DNA of 57,295 nucleotides from Kyrpidia sp. GTDB lineage: Bacteria > Bacillota > Bacilli > Kyrpidiales > Kyrpidiaceae. Under the pieces are notes generated by a model. That model saw only the letters and a program-made list of their open reading frames with translations, had not been told where the DNA came from and did no database searches. Within the stretch, counting starts at the first letter, position 1; every line of letters begins with the position of its first letter. The stretch spans positions 1-57,295 of the forward strand of contig JASBVV010000032.1 of NCBI GenBank assembly GCA_029960885.1. The letters are read 5' to 3'. Shown one piece after another: positions 41,809 through 51,589 of the stretch. A program made the position numbers and the translations under genes.

Positions 41809-43062
41809 ATGGGAGCGGAGGCGTCCGAGTTGGTTCATGAGGGTCTGCGGTTGCTGGCCGTAGCGTTGGCTGCGGGGATTGTCCTGGGCCGGGCGGCAAA
41901 CCAGCTCCGCATTCCGGATATCGTCCTTTACCTCGTCGGCGGGATGCTCCTCGGGCCGGCCGGGGTGGGACTGATCGACGTGCCGGCAGGCTCGGCCGTC
42001 AACCAGTTCATTCTGACGTTCGGGGCGTCCGCGATCCTGCTGGACGGCGGGTTGGCGACCGAGCTAAACATCCTCCGCAGGGTGTGGATCACCCTGATGC
42101 TCCTGGTCACGGCGGGAGTGCTGGTGACCGCTGTGGTGGTGGCCGGGACCGTTTCCGCCCTCATGGCGGTGCCGTTTCTCCCGGCTCTGCTGGTGGGATC
42201 GGTCCTTGCTTCCACCGATCCCGCGGCGCTCATTCCGATTTTCCGCAGGGTTCCGGTCAAACCCCAGTTGGCCCAGACGGTGATCTCCGAGTCGGCGTTC
42301 AACGACGCCGTCGGCGCCATCCTGGTGTCCGTGGTACTCGGTGCGATGGCCGGCGGCGGGTTTTCTCCGGAGGCGGCGCTTGGAGGGTTCGTTCGTTTGG
42401 CGGGTATCGGTCTGGTGGTGGGCGCGGCGGTGGGGTTCGCGGCGGCCTTTTTACTCGGGCACCGCAGTCGGTACTTTGCCAAGGATTACGAGGCGGCCAC
42501 AGCGATCGCCGCCATGGCGGGCGCGTATGTCTCGGCCGAATCGCTGGGCGGAAGCGGATTCATGGCGGTGTTCACCGCGGGGCTGATGATCGGCAACGCC
42601 GGACTGTTCGCAATTCACTACCAGCGGACGGGGCGGGAGCGGTTGTGTCTGTTCGTCGAGCATCTCGGGCTCAAGATGCGGATGCTCATCTTTCTGCTTC
42701 TCGGTTCCCAGGTGGATCTCGCCCAACTTTTTCGTTTCGGCTGGGGGGCGTCGGCGGTCATGGCGGCGTTCATCCTGATCGCCCGGCCACTTGCGGTTCT
42801 GGTCAGCGCACTGCCGGATCGCAGAGCGCACTGGGGCGCCAATGACGTGCTCTTTCTCATGTGGACCCGGGAAACCGGGGTGATCCCTGCCGCTCTGGCG
42901 GGGATGATCGCCGGTCGCGGCCTGACCGAGGCACCGCTCGTTTCGGCCATCACGTTCCTGGCCATTGTGACCACGCTGCTGATTCAGGCGACCTCCACAC
43001 CCTGGGTGGCCAAAAAGCTTCGGGTGTTGGCCGATCCGTCGTCCCCGAGCGAGTCGTCATAA
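41809..43062 (+). CDS. Monovalent cation:proton antiporter, CPA1/CPA2-type
   Basis: A 417-residue Na+/H+ exchanger-fold protein with about 12 hydrophobic segments. Recognisable parts are 'RIPDIVLYLVGGMLLGPAGV', the discontinuous-helix 'VLASTDPAALIPIF' with its Asp, and 'ISESAFNDAVGAILVSVVLG' with the ion-binding Asn-Asp pair typical of electrogenic exchangers. It has no cytosolic TrkA domain. The ATG at 41809 follows GGGAAAGGAG. It precedes metH by 19 bases, possibly sharing a transcript. Distinct from the Kef-like protein at 4908. Confidence 0.9.
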   Translation: MGAEASELVHEGLRLLAVALAAGIVLGRAANQLRIPDIVLYLVGGMLLGPAGVGLIDVPAGSAVNQFILTFGASAILLDGGLATELNILRRVWITLMLLVTAGVLVTAVVVAGTVSALMAVPFLPALLVGSVLASTDPAALIPIFRRVPVKPQLAQTVISESAFNDAVGAILVSVVLGAMAGGGFSPEAALGGFVRLAGIGLVVGAAVGFAAAFLLGHRSRYFAKDYEAATAIAAMAGAYVSAESLGGSGFMAVFTAGLMIGNAGLFAIHYQRTGRERLCLFVEHLGLKMRMLIFLLLGSQVDLAQLFRFGWGASAVMAAFILIARPLAVLVSALPDRRAHWGANDVLFLMWTRETGVIPAALAGMIAGRGLTEAPLVSAITFLAIVTTLLIQATSTPWVAKKLRVLADPSSPSESS

Positions 43063-43081
43063 CCATACCCGGAGAAAGCGA

Positions 43082-46000
43082 ATGGGAGTGAGTGCAGTGA
43101 GACAAGCCGGGCCGAGAGCCCAGCAGGCGGCCGCGCGGCGCAGAATCCTCGAAGATCGCCTTCGGCGGGCGATCCTGGTCCTTGACGGAGCCATGGGCAC
43201 CATGATTCAACAGCAGAACCTGTCGGCGGCGGATTTCGGTGGTGAAGCCCATGAAGGGTGCAACGAAATCCTCTGTCTCACCCGGCCGGACCTCGTCACT
43301 TCCATTCACGAGGCGTATCTCGAGGCCGGAGCGGATATCATCGAGACCAACACCTTTGGAGCCACCCGGGTGGTGCTGGCGGAATACGGTCTGGAGTCGA
43401 AGACATACGAAATCAACCGGACAGCCGCTTCGTTGGCGCGCCGGGTGGCCGGGCGATTCAGCACCCCCGATCATCCTCGCTTTGTGGCCGGCGCCATGGG
43501 CCCCACCACGAAGACCCTGTCGGTGACCGGCGGCGTCGATTTTGACACCCTCGCCGAGGCCTACTGCGAACAGGCCCGGGGTCTTTTGGACGGCGGCGCG
43601 GATCTGCTGCTGGTGGAGACCGCTCAGGACACCCTGAACGTGAAGGCCGCCGGGGTCGGGATTGAGAAGGCTTTCGCCGAAGTGGGGCATGAGGTCCCGA
43701 TCATGATCTCGGGCACCATCGAAGCCATGGGCACCACCCTGGCCGGACAGGCGATCGACGCCTTCTATGTTTCGGTGGAACACCTGCGCCCGTTGGCCGT
43801 GGGACTCAACTGCGCCACGGGGCCGGAGTTCATGACGGACCATCTGCGCACTTTGAGCCGGTTGGCAAAGACCGCGGTCAGCTGTTATCCCAACGCCGGT
43901 CTGCCCGACGAAGACGGCCATTACCACGAGTTGCCCGGGAGCTTGGCGGAAAAATTGGCGGGGTTCGCCCGGCAGGGGTGGGTCAATGTGGTGGGCGGAT
44001 GCTGTGGGACCACCCCCGATCATATCCGGGCCATCGCGGCGGCGGTTCGCGGCCTGCCTCCGCGAACGCCGGTTGCGGATCACCTTCCGGCGGTCTCCGG
44101 GGTTGAGGCGGTGTTTCTCGGGCAGGACAACCGTCCGCTGTTGGTCGGAGAACGCACTAATGTGATCGGTTCCAAGAAATTTCGCGGGCTGATCCAGGCG
44201 GGGCGCTTCGAGGAGGCTGCGGAGATCGCCCGGTCCCAGGTCAAAGGTGGCGCCCAGATCATCGATATCTGTCTGGCCGACCCCGACCGGGATGAGTATG
44301 CGGATATGGACCGTTTTCTTCGGTATGTGACGCGAATGGTCAAGGTGCCTCTGATGATCGACACCACCGATCCCCGGGTGGTGGAGTTGGCTCTCAAACA
44401 AACCCAGGGGAAGGCCATCATTAATTCCATTAATTTGGAAGACGGGGAGAAGCGGTTTGCCCAGGTGGCCCCCTTGGCCCGCCGGTACGGCGCGGCGGTG
44501 GTGGTGGGGACCATCGATGAGCGGGGCATGGCCGTCACCCGGGACCGGAAGATGGAGATCGCCGAGCGTTCGTATCAATTGTTGGTGGATGCGTACGGCA
44601 TTCCTCCGGCGGATATTATTTTTGACCCTCTGGTTTTCCCGGTGGGCACGGGAGATGTGAATTATCTGGGGGCCGCGGCCGAAACGGTGGCGGGGATCCG
44701 GGCTTTAAAAGAGCGATTTCCCCGGAGTCAGACCATCCTGGGGATCAGCAACGTCTCTTTCGGGTTGCCCCCGGCCGGCCGGGAGGTGCTCAATGCGGTT
44801 TTTCTGTATCACTGCACCAAGGCGGGTTTGGATTATGCCATCGTCAACCCGGAAAAGCTTCATCGTTACGCCTCGATTCCCGAGGAGGAGCGCCGCCTGG
44901 CCGAGGCGCTGCTCTTCGACACCCGCCCGGAGACGTTGGCGCAGTTTCACGCCCGGTACAAAGACCGGGCGGGGGCAGCGCCCGTCCAAAAGGAGAACCT
45001 CTCGCCGGAAGAGCGTTTGGCCCGCTGTGTGGTGGAGGGGTCGAAGGAAGGCCTGTTCGAGGACCTCGCCGAAGCGCTGCGCACGTCTTCTCCCCTGGAC
45101 ATCATCAACGGGCCGCTGATGGCCGGGATGGACGAGGTCGGACGTTTGTTTAACGACAACCAGTTGATCGTGGCCGAAGTGCTTCAGAGCGCCGAAGTGA
45201 TGAAAGCGGCGGTGGCGTTCCTGGAGCCGCACATGGAAAAAACCGACACGGTGAAAAAGGGAAAGATCCTCCTGGCCACTGTCAAAGGGGACGTTCACGA
45301 CATCGGGAAGAATCTTGTGGAGATCATCCTGGCCAACAACGGGTTCAATGTGGTGAACCTGGGGATCAAAGTGCCTCCCGAGGTCCTGATCGATGCGGCG
45401 CGCCGGGAGCGTCCGGATGCGATCGGCCTCTCCGGACTGTTGGTCAAATCGGCGCAACAAATGGTCGTCACTGCCCAGGATCTCCGGAACGCCGGAATCT
45501 CCGTGCCGCTCTTGGTCGGCGGCGCGGCTCTGACGGCGAAATTCGCGTACACCCGAATCGCCCCGGAATACGGAGATCTGGTCCTGTACGCCAAAGATGC
45601 CATGGAAGGGTTGGAATGGGCCAATCAACTGGCGGACCCGGAACGACGGCCCGAGCTGGAACGGAAAGTGGCCGGCCTCCGGGCTGAACTGGCCGAACGT
45701 TCCGCGGCGCCGCCGGTTGCGACGAGCGGCGCGGCGCCGAAGCGATCGGCGGTGAGTCGTACGGTGCCCGTGGCGGAGCCGCCGGATTGCCGGCGCCATG
45801 TGTGGCGGGACTACCCCTTCGATGACGTGCGGCCGTACATCAACCTGCAGATGCTTTTGGGCCGGCACATGGGTTTGCGGGGCAACGTGGAAAAACTGCT
45901 GGAGCAAAAAGACGAGAAGACGGTGGAGTGGATGGCCCGGCTGGATGAGCTGATCGCCGAAGCGAAGAGCGAGGGGTTGCTTCGTCTTCGGGCCGTGTAT

Positions 46001-46570
46001 CAATTCTTTCCCTGCCAGAGCCAGGGGGACGACGTCCTGGTGTACGATCCGGACGACCGGAACCGGGTGCTCGAACGGTTCACTTTTCCCCGCCAGTCCC
46101 GGGAGCCGTACCTATGTTTGGCCGATTACCTGCGCCCGGTGGACAGCGGCGAGATGGACTATGCGGCGTTTTTCGTGGTCACGGCGGGGACCGGGATTCG
46201 GGAGAAGGCCGAGGAGTGGAAAGCGCGGGGACAGTATGTCAAATCCCATTTCCTGCAGGCCCTGGCCCTGGAGACGGCCGAGGGGTTGGCGGAACGGCTT
46301 CACCGCATGATCCGGGATCGATGGGGATTTCCCGATCCGCCCGATATGACCATGAAAGAGAGATTCCATGCGAAATATCGGGGCATTCGGGTGTCTTTCG
46401 GTTACCCGGCCTGTCCGGATTTGGATGATCAAGAGAAGCTGTTTCGGTTGTTGCGTCCTGAGGATATCGGGGTTCGTCTCACCGAGGGGTACATGATGGA
46501 TCCCGAGGCATCGGTGTCCGCCTTGGTGTTCAGCCATCCGGAAGCTGTGTATTTTCGTGCGGACGTCTGA
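43082..46570 (+). CDS. metH: Cobalamin-dependent methionine synthase
   Basis: A 1162-residue enzyme that transfers the methyl of 5-methyl-THF to homocysteine through B12. The homocysteine-binding barrel (about 10-330) has zinc Cys in 'VGLNCATGPEFM' and 'VGGCCGTTPDH'. The pterin-binding domain (about 350-610) starts 'LLVGERTNVIGSKKFRGLI'. The B12 cap and binding domains follow (about 640-870), with the axial His in 'KGDVHDIGKNLVEIIL' near 739. The C-terminal AdoMet reactivation domain has 'RGIRVSFGYPACPDLDDQ'. All modules are present. No SAM or cobalamin riboswitch is visible in the short upstream gap. Confidence 0.96.
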   Translation: MGVSAVRQAGPRAQQAAARRRILEDRLRRAILVLDGAMGTMIQQQNLSAADFGGEAHEGCNEILCLTRPDLVTSIHEAYLEAGADIIETNTFGATRVVLAEYGLESKTYEINRTAASLARRVAGRFSTPDHPRFVAGAMGPTTKTLSVTGGVDFDTLAEAYCEQARGLLDGGADLLLVETAQDTLNVKAAGVGIEKAFAEVGHEVPIMISGTIEAMGTTLAGQAIDAFYVSVEHLRPLAVGLNCATGPEFMTDHLRTLSRLAKTAVSCYPNAGLPDEDGHYHELPGSLAEKLAGFARQGWVNVVGGCCGTTPDHIRAIAAAVRGLPPRTPVADHLPAVSGVEAVFLGQDNRPLLVGERTNVIGSKKFRGLIQAGRFEEAAEIARSQVKGGAQIIDICLADPDRDEYADMDRFLRYVTRMVKVPLMIDTTDPRVVELALKQTQGKAIINSINLEDGEKRFAQVAPLARRYGAAVVVGTIDERGMAVTRDRKMEIAERSYQLLVDAYGIPPADIIFDPLVFPVGTGDVNYLGAAAETVAGIRALKERFPRSQTILGISNVSFGLPPAGREVLNAVFLYHCTKAGLDYAIVNPEKLHRYASIPEEERRLAEALLFDTRPETLAQFHARYKDRAGAAPVQKENLSPEERLARCVVEGSKEGLFEDLAEALRTSSPLDIINGPLMAGMDEVGRLFNDNQLIVAEVLQSAEVMKAAVAFLEPHMEKTDTVKKGKILLATVKGDVHDIGKNLVEIILANNGFNVVNLGIKVPPEVLIDAARRERPDAIGLSGLLVKSAQQMVVTAQDLRNAGISVPLLVGGAALTAKFAYTRIAPEYGDLVLYAKDAMEGLEWANQLADPERRPELERKVAGLRAELAERSAAPPVATSGAAPKRSAVSRTVPVAEPPDCRRHVWRDYPFDDVRPYINLQMLLGRHMGLRGNVEKLLEQKDEKTVEWMARLDELIAEAKSEGLLRLRAVYQFFPCQSQGDDVLVYDPDDRNRVLERFTFPRQSREPYLCLADYLRPVDSGEMDYAAFFVVTAGTGIREKAEEWKARGQYVKSHFLQALALETAEGLAERLHRMIRDRWGFPDPPDMTMKERFHAKYRGIRVSFGYPACPDLDDQEKLFRLLRPEDIGVRLTEGYMMDPEASVSALVFSHPEAVYFRADV

Positions 46571-47022
46571 CGGCGATCATCGAACCGGGAAACGGACTGG
46601 CAGATTACGGCGAAAAAGAGATGTCTTCGGTGTTGCGGCAACGGTTGTGGTGCTGACACAATGTCCGGACCGCCATGCGCCTCTCGAGCCCGCCGATGGG
46701 CAGACGGACGGCATTGCGGGACATCTGTTGCCATGGTCTCCCATACGGATCACACCGAGCACGAAGTGGTTCTGGTGGTCACCGGGCACGGTCTGAAGGG
46801 CAGATTCCCCATGGGTTGGAGCGGGTTTTTTCTTCCACGAACGGCTTCGACGGGCGGGTTCGATGCGATCCGAGAGCCGACCGATCGGCAGACGCTGAGC
46901 CGTGGTCAGGGAGAGCGGGCCGGAGTTCTGCCGTGCCGCCCTGCATGCAGGAGGACGAAGGGGCGCAGAAGAGCCGCCGGCGAGAACCGACGGCTCGGCC
47001 CCTTTGGCCGAGGATGTCACGT
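46571..47022 (+). other. Intergenic region with a possible threonine-synthase-like tail
   Basis: These 452 bases hold no convincing complete gene. At 46757-46798 the + frame reads 'EHEVVLVVTGHGLK', which resembles the C-terminus of threonine synthase, but nothing upstream in that frame supports it. A short hairpin CTCGGCC/GGCCGAG (46994-47012) lies just beyond the stop of the minus-strand gene at 47023 and could help end that transcript, though it has no T tract. Confidence 0.35.
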
Positions 47023-47328
47023 TCAGTGGACGCCGACCTGGATCTCCCGGGCGTGGATCACAGTGGTGGCCCGGGGCCCGTCAAAAGACACGCGACAATA
47101 GTCCACCATGTAGTTCTTGCCGGATAATGAGGGTTCCGGGGTATGCCCGGAGGCGTCTTGGCTGTCAAACTCAAATCGGATGTGCTCGGTTTTGTCGAAG
47201 ACGGCCCGGGCACCGTGGGTTCCGTCTCCCCGGGCGTATACCTCCTCGAGAACGACGACGGTTTGGCGCGGCAGGACCACGATGCCGGGCAAGACGACTG
47301 TCAGATTCATCCCTTTCACCTCAGCCAT
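47023..47328 (-). CDS. Conserved-looking hypothetical protein (about 100 aa)
   Basis: A small soluble beta-rich protein ('LTVVLPGIVVLPRQTVVVLE', 'HIRFEFDSQDASGH', 'YCRVSFDGPRATTVIHAREI'). I recognise no family. ATG 47328 has AAGGGAG upstream; the internal ATG at 47310 has an equally good GAGGTG and would give 95 residues. It is divergent from ctaA. Regular codon use and good ribosome sites favour a real gene. The alternating hydrophobic strands suggest a beta-barrel or sandwich domain. Confidence 0.6.
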   Translation of the reverse strand: MAEVKGMNLTVVLPGIVVLPRQTVVVLEEVYARGDGTHGARAVFDKTEHIRFEFDSQDASGHTPEPSLSGKNYMVDYCRVSFDGPRATTVIHAREIQVGVH

Positions 47329-47534
47329 GCGAATTGTCTCCCTTCCCATGTTCCGTCAACAGCCATTCCTTGTCAAGCGACCCCGGCAGTCCACCGTCTG
47401 TGTCCACAATGTGACGATCCACTGGATCCGGATGCGCGTGCGTCTCACGGGACTGGCGGGAATGCTTCGGGGCGTGTATGATTATGATCAAGCGGGCGAA
47501 TGGCTACATCTTATCGATGAGGAGGCATTTCACC

Positions 47535-48500
47535 GTGGGGTACCGACTGCCGCTGGTGACAGCCATTGCCATTTATATCTCGATGATCATGGGGGCGTTG
47601 GTCGTAGGCCTGAATGCGGGATTTGTCTGCCCGGATTGGCCGTTGTGCAACGGAAAGCTCATTCCTCCCCTCGATGGGCTCGTTTTGGTCGAGTACACCC
47701 ACCGGCTGGTGGCGGCCGCGGTTTCGATCCTCGTGTTCGCGGTGGCCATCACGGGGTTTCTCCGGCGCAAGCGGCTCGATCGGCTTTCCAAATGGCTGGT
47801 CGGCATGACGGTCGTCACCATAGCACTCCAAGTGATCGTCGGCGCGCTGATTGTCGTTCTGGTGCTCCCCGGGGCTTTTACCACCATAGACGTGGGGAAC
47901 AGCATGCTCCTGTTGGGGACCATGGTAGCTCTGGCCGTGCACCGGCGGAGGCTGGCATCCGGGGGGAGCAACGCAGAGGAACGGCCCGGGGCCAAGGACC
48001 GGGGGCTTATGCGGGCGGCCTGGGCGTCTGCGGGAGCAACCTTCGCGCAGGCGGTGTTCGGCGGGTACTTCCGCCATTCCGGGGCGGGAGAGGCCCTGTT
48101 CGACAAAGGAACCTACCTGGCCAGCCACCAACAATTCGTACTACCGTCAAAAGTATTTTCCGCAGCCGTGTTTGCCGGACACATCATCTTTGGTATCCTG
48201 GTGATGGCATGCGCCGTGTGGTTATTGGCCGAGGCGGTGCGCAGGCACCGGCGCATCAAGGCGGTTGTCGTTTTCCTTGCCATCTTGCTGGCCGACATGG
48301 CGGCGGGAGCGCTTTCGTTCGTTCTGCAACTGAACCTGGCGGCGGTCACGGTGCACTGGGCAGGGGCGGCGTTGGCCGTGGCCTGGGCATCGTATTTGGT
48401 CTCCAGTGTGTGGCATGATGCCCGGTATCGGGCCGCCGGAACCGAGCCGGACGCCGAGGTGAACCAAGGGTCCCCCGTGGCGGCGGGCGGCCGGATCTAA
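47535..48500 (+). CDS. ctaA: Heme A synthase (CtaA/COX15)
   Basis: A 321-residue, eight-helix enzyme that oxidises the heme O methyl group to heme A for aa3-type oxidases. The extracytoplasmic Cys pair is in 'GFVCPDWPLCNGKLIPP'. Heme-ligand His residues are in 'LVEYTHRLVAAAVSILV', 'YLASHQQFVLP', 'FAGHIIFGILV' and 'AAVTVHWAGAALAVA'. The start is the GTG at 47535, with GAGGAGG nine bases before it; upstream ATGs at 47478 and 47517 are in frame but poorly placed. CtaB follows. Confidence 0.93.
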   Translation: MGYRLPLVTAIAIYISMIMGALVVGLNAGFVCPDWPLCNGKLIPPLDGLVLVEYTHRLVAAAVSILVFAVAITGFLRRKRLDRLSKWLVGMTVVTIALQVIVGALIVVLVLPGAFTTIDVGNSMLLLGTMVALAVHRRRLASGGSNAEERPGAKDRGLMRAAWASAGATFAQAVFGGYFRHSGAGEALFDKGTYLASHQQFVLPSKVFSAAVFAGHIIFGILVMACAVWLLAEAVRRHRRIKAVVVFLAILLADMAAGALSFVLQLNLAAVTVHWAGAALAVAWASYLVSSVWHDARYRAAGTEPDAEVNQGSPVAAGGRI

Positions 48501-48552
48501 ATCGAAAACGGTTCTGCGGTTTTTACAACGATGGTGGAAAGGAGGGGGAAGG

Positions 48553-49491
48553 ATGGAGCGGCCGATGGCCTATCAGTCTCCTACCCCCGCTCAGGCACGA
48601 TCCGATTCTGAAGCGGAGCCGTTAGAGACGACGAGTCGATCCTGGAAGGATTATGTCTCAATCACAAAGGTGGGGATCAATCTCGCGAATCTGTGGACGA
48701 CGTTCGCCGGACTTTGGTTGGCGGGACACGGTCGTCTTGACGGATACACCACCGTGGTGACACTGGCCGGAACGGCCTTGGTCGTGGGGGGCGGGGCCGC
48801 CCTGAACAATTGGATGGATCGGGATATCGACCGGGTCATGCCCCGCACCGCCAAGCGAGCTTTGGCGACAGGTCGCATACCGGCGGTGCAGGGATTGATT
48901 CTGGGCCTGGGCATTTCGGCGGCCGGCCTGGTGATCCTCGCGGCGGGGATTAATCTATTGGCCGCACTGACAGCCTTCGTGGGACTGTTCACGTATGTCG
49001 TGGTCTACACCCGATGGCTCAAGCGGACCACCACCCTCAATACCGTGGTGGGCGGCATTGCGGGTGCGATTCCGCCGATGATCGGATGGGCGGCCGCGAG
49101 AGGTACGCTGGATCCCGCAGCGTGGGTCTTGTTTCTCATCATCTTTCTATGGCAACCGCCGCATTTCTGGGCTCTGGCCATCAAACGGACCGAGGACTAC
49201 CGGGCGGCCGGCATCCCGATGCTCCCTGTGGTGCGGGGATTAGAAGCGACCAAACGACAGATGTTGTGGTACACGGCCGCCCTGTGGCCGGTGTCTCTTC
49301 TGCTTTACGGAACCGGTGCGGTGAACCGCATCTATTTGGCGGCGGCGGCGGTGCTCGGAGGTCTGTATGTGGGTCTCAGCCTCTGGGGATTTCGAACTTC
49401 GGACGTCATGAGATGGGCGGGCATCATGTTCCGCTATTCCTTGATCTATCTGATGTTGATTTGTGCGGTGGCGATCGCCGGGGTCGTGTGA
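48553..49491 (+). CDS. ctaB: Protoheme IX farnesyltransferase (heme O synthase)
   Basis: A 312-residue UbiA-family prenyltransferase that adds farnesyl to protoheme, giving heme O for CtaA. The first Asp-rich motif is 'ALNNWMDRDIDRVMPRTAKR' and the second region is 'AIKRTEDYRAAGIPMLPVV'; the 'WQPPHFWALA' signature of heme O synthases is present. There are about eight to nine membrane helices. The ATG at 48553 has AAGGAGGGGG upstream. It lies 52 bases after ctaA in one operon. No oxidase subunit genes (ctaCDEF) are in the window. Confidence 0.95.
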   Translation: MERPMAYQSPTPAQARSDSEAEPLETTSRSWKDYVSITKVGINLANLWTTFAGLWLAGHGRLDGYTTVVTLAGTALVVGGGAALNNWMDRDIDRVMPRTAKRALATGRIPAVQGLILGLGISAAGLVILAAGINLLAALTAFVGLFTYVVVYTRWLKRTTTLNTVVGGIAGAIPPMIGWAAARGTLDPAAWVLFLIIFLWQPPHFWALAIKRTEDYRAAGIPMLPVVRGLEATKRQMLWYTAALWPVSLLLYGTGAVNRIYLAAAAVLGGLYVGLSLWGFRTSDVMRWAGIMFRYSLIYLMLICAVAIAGVV

Positions 49492-49537
49492 CACGGGGCG
49501 AGACAACCGGATCGACGGACGGTGAGCGGCAAGGATG

Positions 49538-49573
49538 GAACGGGCGGCGGTCTTTCGAGATCGCCGCCCGTTC
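49538..49573 (+). terminator. Long GC stem after ctaB
   Basis: GAACGGGCGGCG (49538-49549) pairs perfectly with CGCCGCCCGTTC (49562-49573) around a 12-base loop. There is no T tract, so it is a terminator-like stem for the cta operon. Confidence 0.5.
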
Positions 49574-49707
49574 CCACTCGATTACCGGGGTGGCGCCGCC
49601 CGTCGTCCAAGGCGTACGGCCCGGCGGATCGGCGTGGTCATTGGCTGCTTTCGAACATGCCGGCCGTGTGAAGCGAGAGTCCGCAGAATCCCGACTCTGC
49701 AACGCGA

Positions 49708-49732
49708 CAAAAAACCTGCCTCCCCGAGGCAG
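49708..49732 (-). terminator. Intrinsic terminator of the glucosaminidase gene
   Basis: On the minus strand CTGCCTC-GGG-GAGGCAG (49732-49716) is followed by a G and a run of six T (49714-49709). It sits about 55 bases past the stop of the gene at 49786. Confidence 0.8.
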
Positions 49733-49785
49733 AGAGAAACATCCCGGGAGGCCGTTCTGTTGCACCGCGTGCCCATGTGGGGCGT

Positions 49786-51387
49786 TCAGGCCGATGGGGC
49801 CGGCGCGACGTAATCGCCGTATACCCACCCGTCCGATCCGTCCGAAAGGCGCACGTGATACCAGTTATTGACCAACGTCGGCTTGCCTCCGGCCCCTGTC
49901 ACCGGGCTCAGAATCGTCCGGTCGGGAACCCGGGTGATCACGCTGAACGATGTCCCGGGGCCTGAGCGGACGTTCAAGGCGTCATCGACCCGAACGATGA
50001 GGGCCTGCCCCGATCCGGCGTTCGGTGTCCCTGGCGGCGAAGATACGCCTGCGGTCGGTTCGGGCGGCTGGACGATCGGGCCCGGAGGCGCCTGGACGGC
50101 CGCAGGTGCAGGCAGGGGCGCGACCCCCCGATAGTCCGCCGGCTGATAGGGGCGCATGCGTTCCATCAGGGCGGCGATCTTTTCTCCCCAGTCGGGATCC
50201 GTGGCGTAATGGACGTTCATGCCGTCCAATGTGGGCGATCCGCCAAACCAGCGGCCGCCGGGTTCCAAATATTGATTGCGAACGAAATAGGCGATGAAAC
50301 GGATCGAATCCTCGAAACTGGCGAAGGTGGCCGCGGACCGGTAAGGGTCCTGATCATAAGCGCCGTACCCGAAGAGGTTCTTTTTGTTCACGGCGATGGA
50401 CGACAGGCCCCACCCGCTTTCCAGGATGGCGTGGGCGGCCAGATACTGGGCGTTCACGCCGTATTGCCGCTGGGCCTGGACAAACACGTCCCCCAACCCG
50501 ATCATCGGGCTCTCCGGATGGTTGGTGCGGATGAAATTGTCGATGTCCGCTCCGCTGATCTTTGAGGGCGTCCGCAGATCCAGGGTTTCATACGGTGGTT
50601 CCCAACTTCCCACCGGTTGATCTCCCGAAGGGCCGCGCAGGTAGAATCGGTGGGACGAATCGCGAACATACACTTGGCCGGACTTCATGAAATCGGGCGC
50701 AGGACCGATGACCACCGACGCCCGGGGAGGCGCTCCCGGGGTTCCGAAGATGTGGAGCAGAGTTCCCCCCTGAACTTGGTAGTAATCCGGGCCGTAGGGA
50801 GCCGGCCGGTCGGGAACGCGCCACACGGGTCCTGAGCCCGCTCCTTCTCCGGAACGAGAGGGAGGAGGGACCGCCGGTGCAGGTGCGGCTCCTCCCGATG
50901 GCGGGGTCCCGGATGCTTTCCCCGGTGACGGAATCGACCCTCTGGACGAAAGATCGTCCGGGGGAGCCGCCGGTTGCGGCGTCGTACCCGTGACCGGCTG
51001 GGCGGTTTCGGAATTCCGCCACACCACGGTACCGGTCAAGGCGTTGAGGACGATGGAGCCCGGAATGCGGGACGCTTTATTCTCCGCTTCGTCCCGGGTC
51101 CAGGCCGAATCCATCCGTTGTCCGCGTTGAACCACCCAGTAACCCAAGTCGGCGACCGGGGAGGGGTAGTTGTCCCATTCGTCGTCGCCGGTCTGGAGAT
51201 TGACGACGCGGCTGTGATCCCACAACCGGGCGTAGGCCACCGCGTCGGGCAAACGGTCAAATGCTTTTAAACGCACGCTGTACTGAAACACTGCGTAGGC
51301 CCCCTCCGCATGGGCAATGTGGGGGGCCGCGATACAACCGGCCGTTCCGATGAACAGCAGGGGCCACAGGTATCGCTTCCGGCTCAC
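49786..51387 (-). CDS. Secreted glucosaminidase (GH73-type) with SH3 domain
   Basis: A 533-residue exported cell-wall hydrolase. The signal peptide ends 'APHIAHAEGAYA' (cleavage after about residue 27). An N-terminal domain of about 100 residues is followed by a Pro-rich linker (about 135-185). The glucosaminidase domain (about 280-410) has the catalytic Glu in 'LAAHAILESGWGLSSIAV' and the segment 'NLFGYGAYDQDPYRSAATF'. A second Pro-rich linker precedes a C-terminal bacterial SH3 domain ('ALNVRSGPGTSFSVI' to 'DGWVYGDYV'). It cleaves peptidoglycan N-acetylglucosaminyl bonds. It starts with GTG (51387) after GGAGGGAGG. Confidence 0.92.
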   Translation of the reverse strand: MSRKRYLWPLLFIGTAGCIAAPHIAHAEGAYAVFQYSVRLKAFDRLPDAVAYARLWDHSRVVNLQTGDDEWDNYPSPVADLGYWVVQRGQRMDSAWTRDEAENKASRIPGSIVLNALTGTVVWRNSETAQPVTGTTPQPAAPPDDLSSRGSIPSPGKASGTPPSGGAAPAPAVPPPSRSGEGAGSGPVWRVPDRPAPYGPDYYQVQGGTLLHIFGTPGAPPRASVVIGPAPDFMKSGQVYVRDSSHRFYLRGPSGDQPVGSWEPPYETLDLRTPSKISGADIDNFIRTNHPESPMIGLGDVFVQAQRQYGVNAQYLAAHAILESGWGLSSIAVNKKNLFGYGAYDQDPYRSAATFASFEDSIRFIAYFVRNQYLEPGGRWFGGSPTLDGMNVHYATDPDWGEKIAALMERMRPYQPADYRGVAPLPAPAAVQAPPGPIVQPPEPTAGVSSPPGTPNAGSGQALIVRVDDALNVRSGPGTSFSVITRVPDRTILSPVTGAGGKPTLVNNWYHVRLSDGSDGWVYGDYVAPAPSA

Positions 51388-51589
51388 GACAAAAGCCTCC
51401 CTCCGGGAGCGTCACAATCTCGCATTCCGCTTCTCATTTCCAATCCTATAAGAACATTCGCCGGCCGGGTTCGGTTCTCCTCCCCATGGGCGGAATTTGC
51501 CCTGTACAGAACGTGCGGTTCGTGAGACACTGGTTTCTAGAGGGGTTGATATGAGAGGAAGACTTCTTCCTACAGAATGGAGGACGAGC

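Noticed and set aside
43063-43081. A riboswitch before metH
   Set aside because: Only 19 bases separate it from the antiporter gene; no SAM or cobalamin motif can fit.
46757-46798. Threonine synthase remnant after metH
   Set aside because: Only about 14 residues resemble the family; too short to call, so kept as a note.
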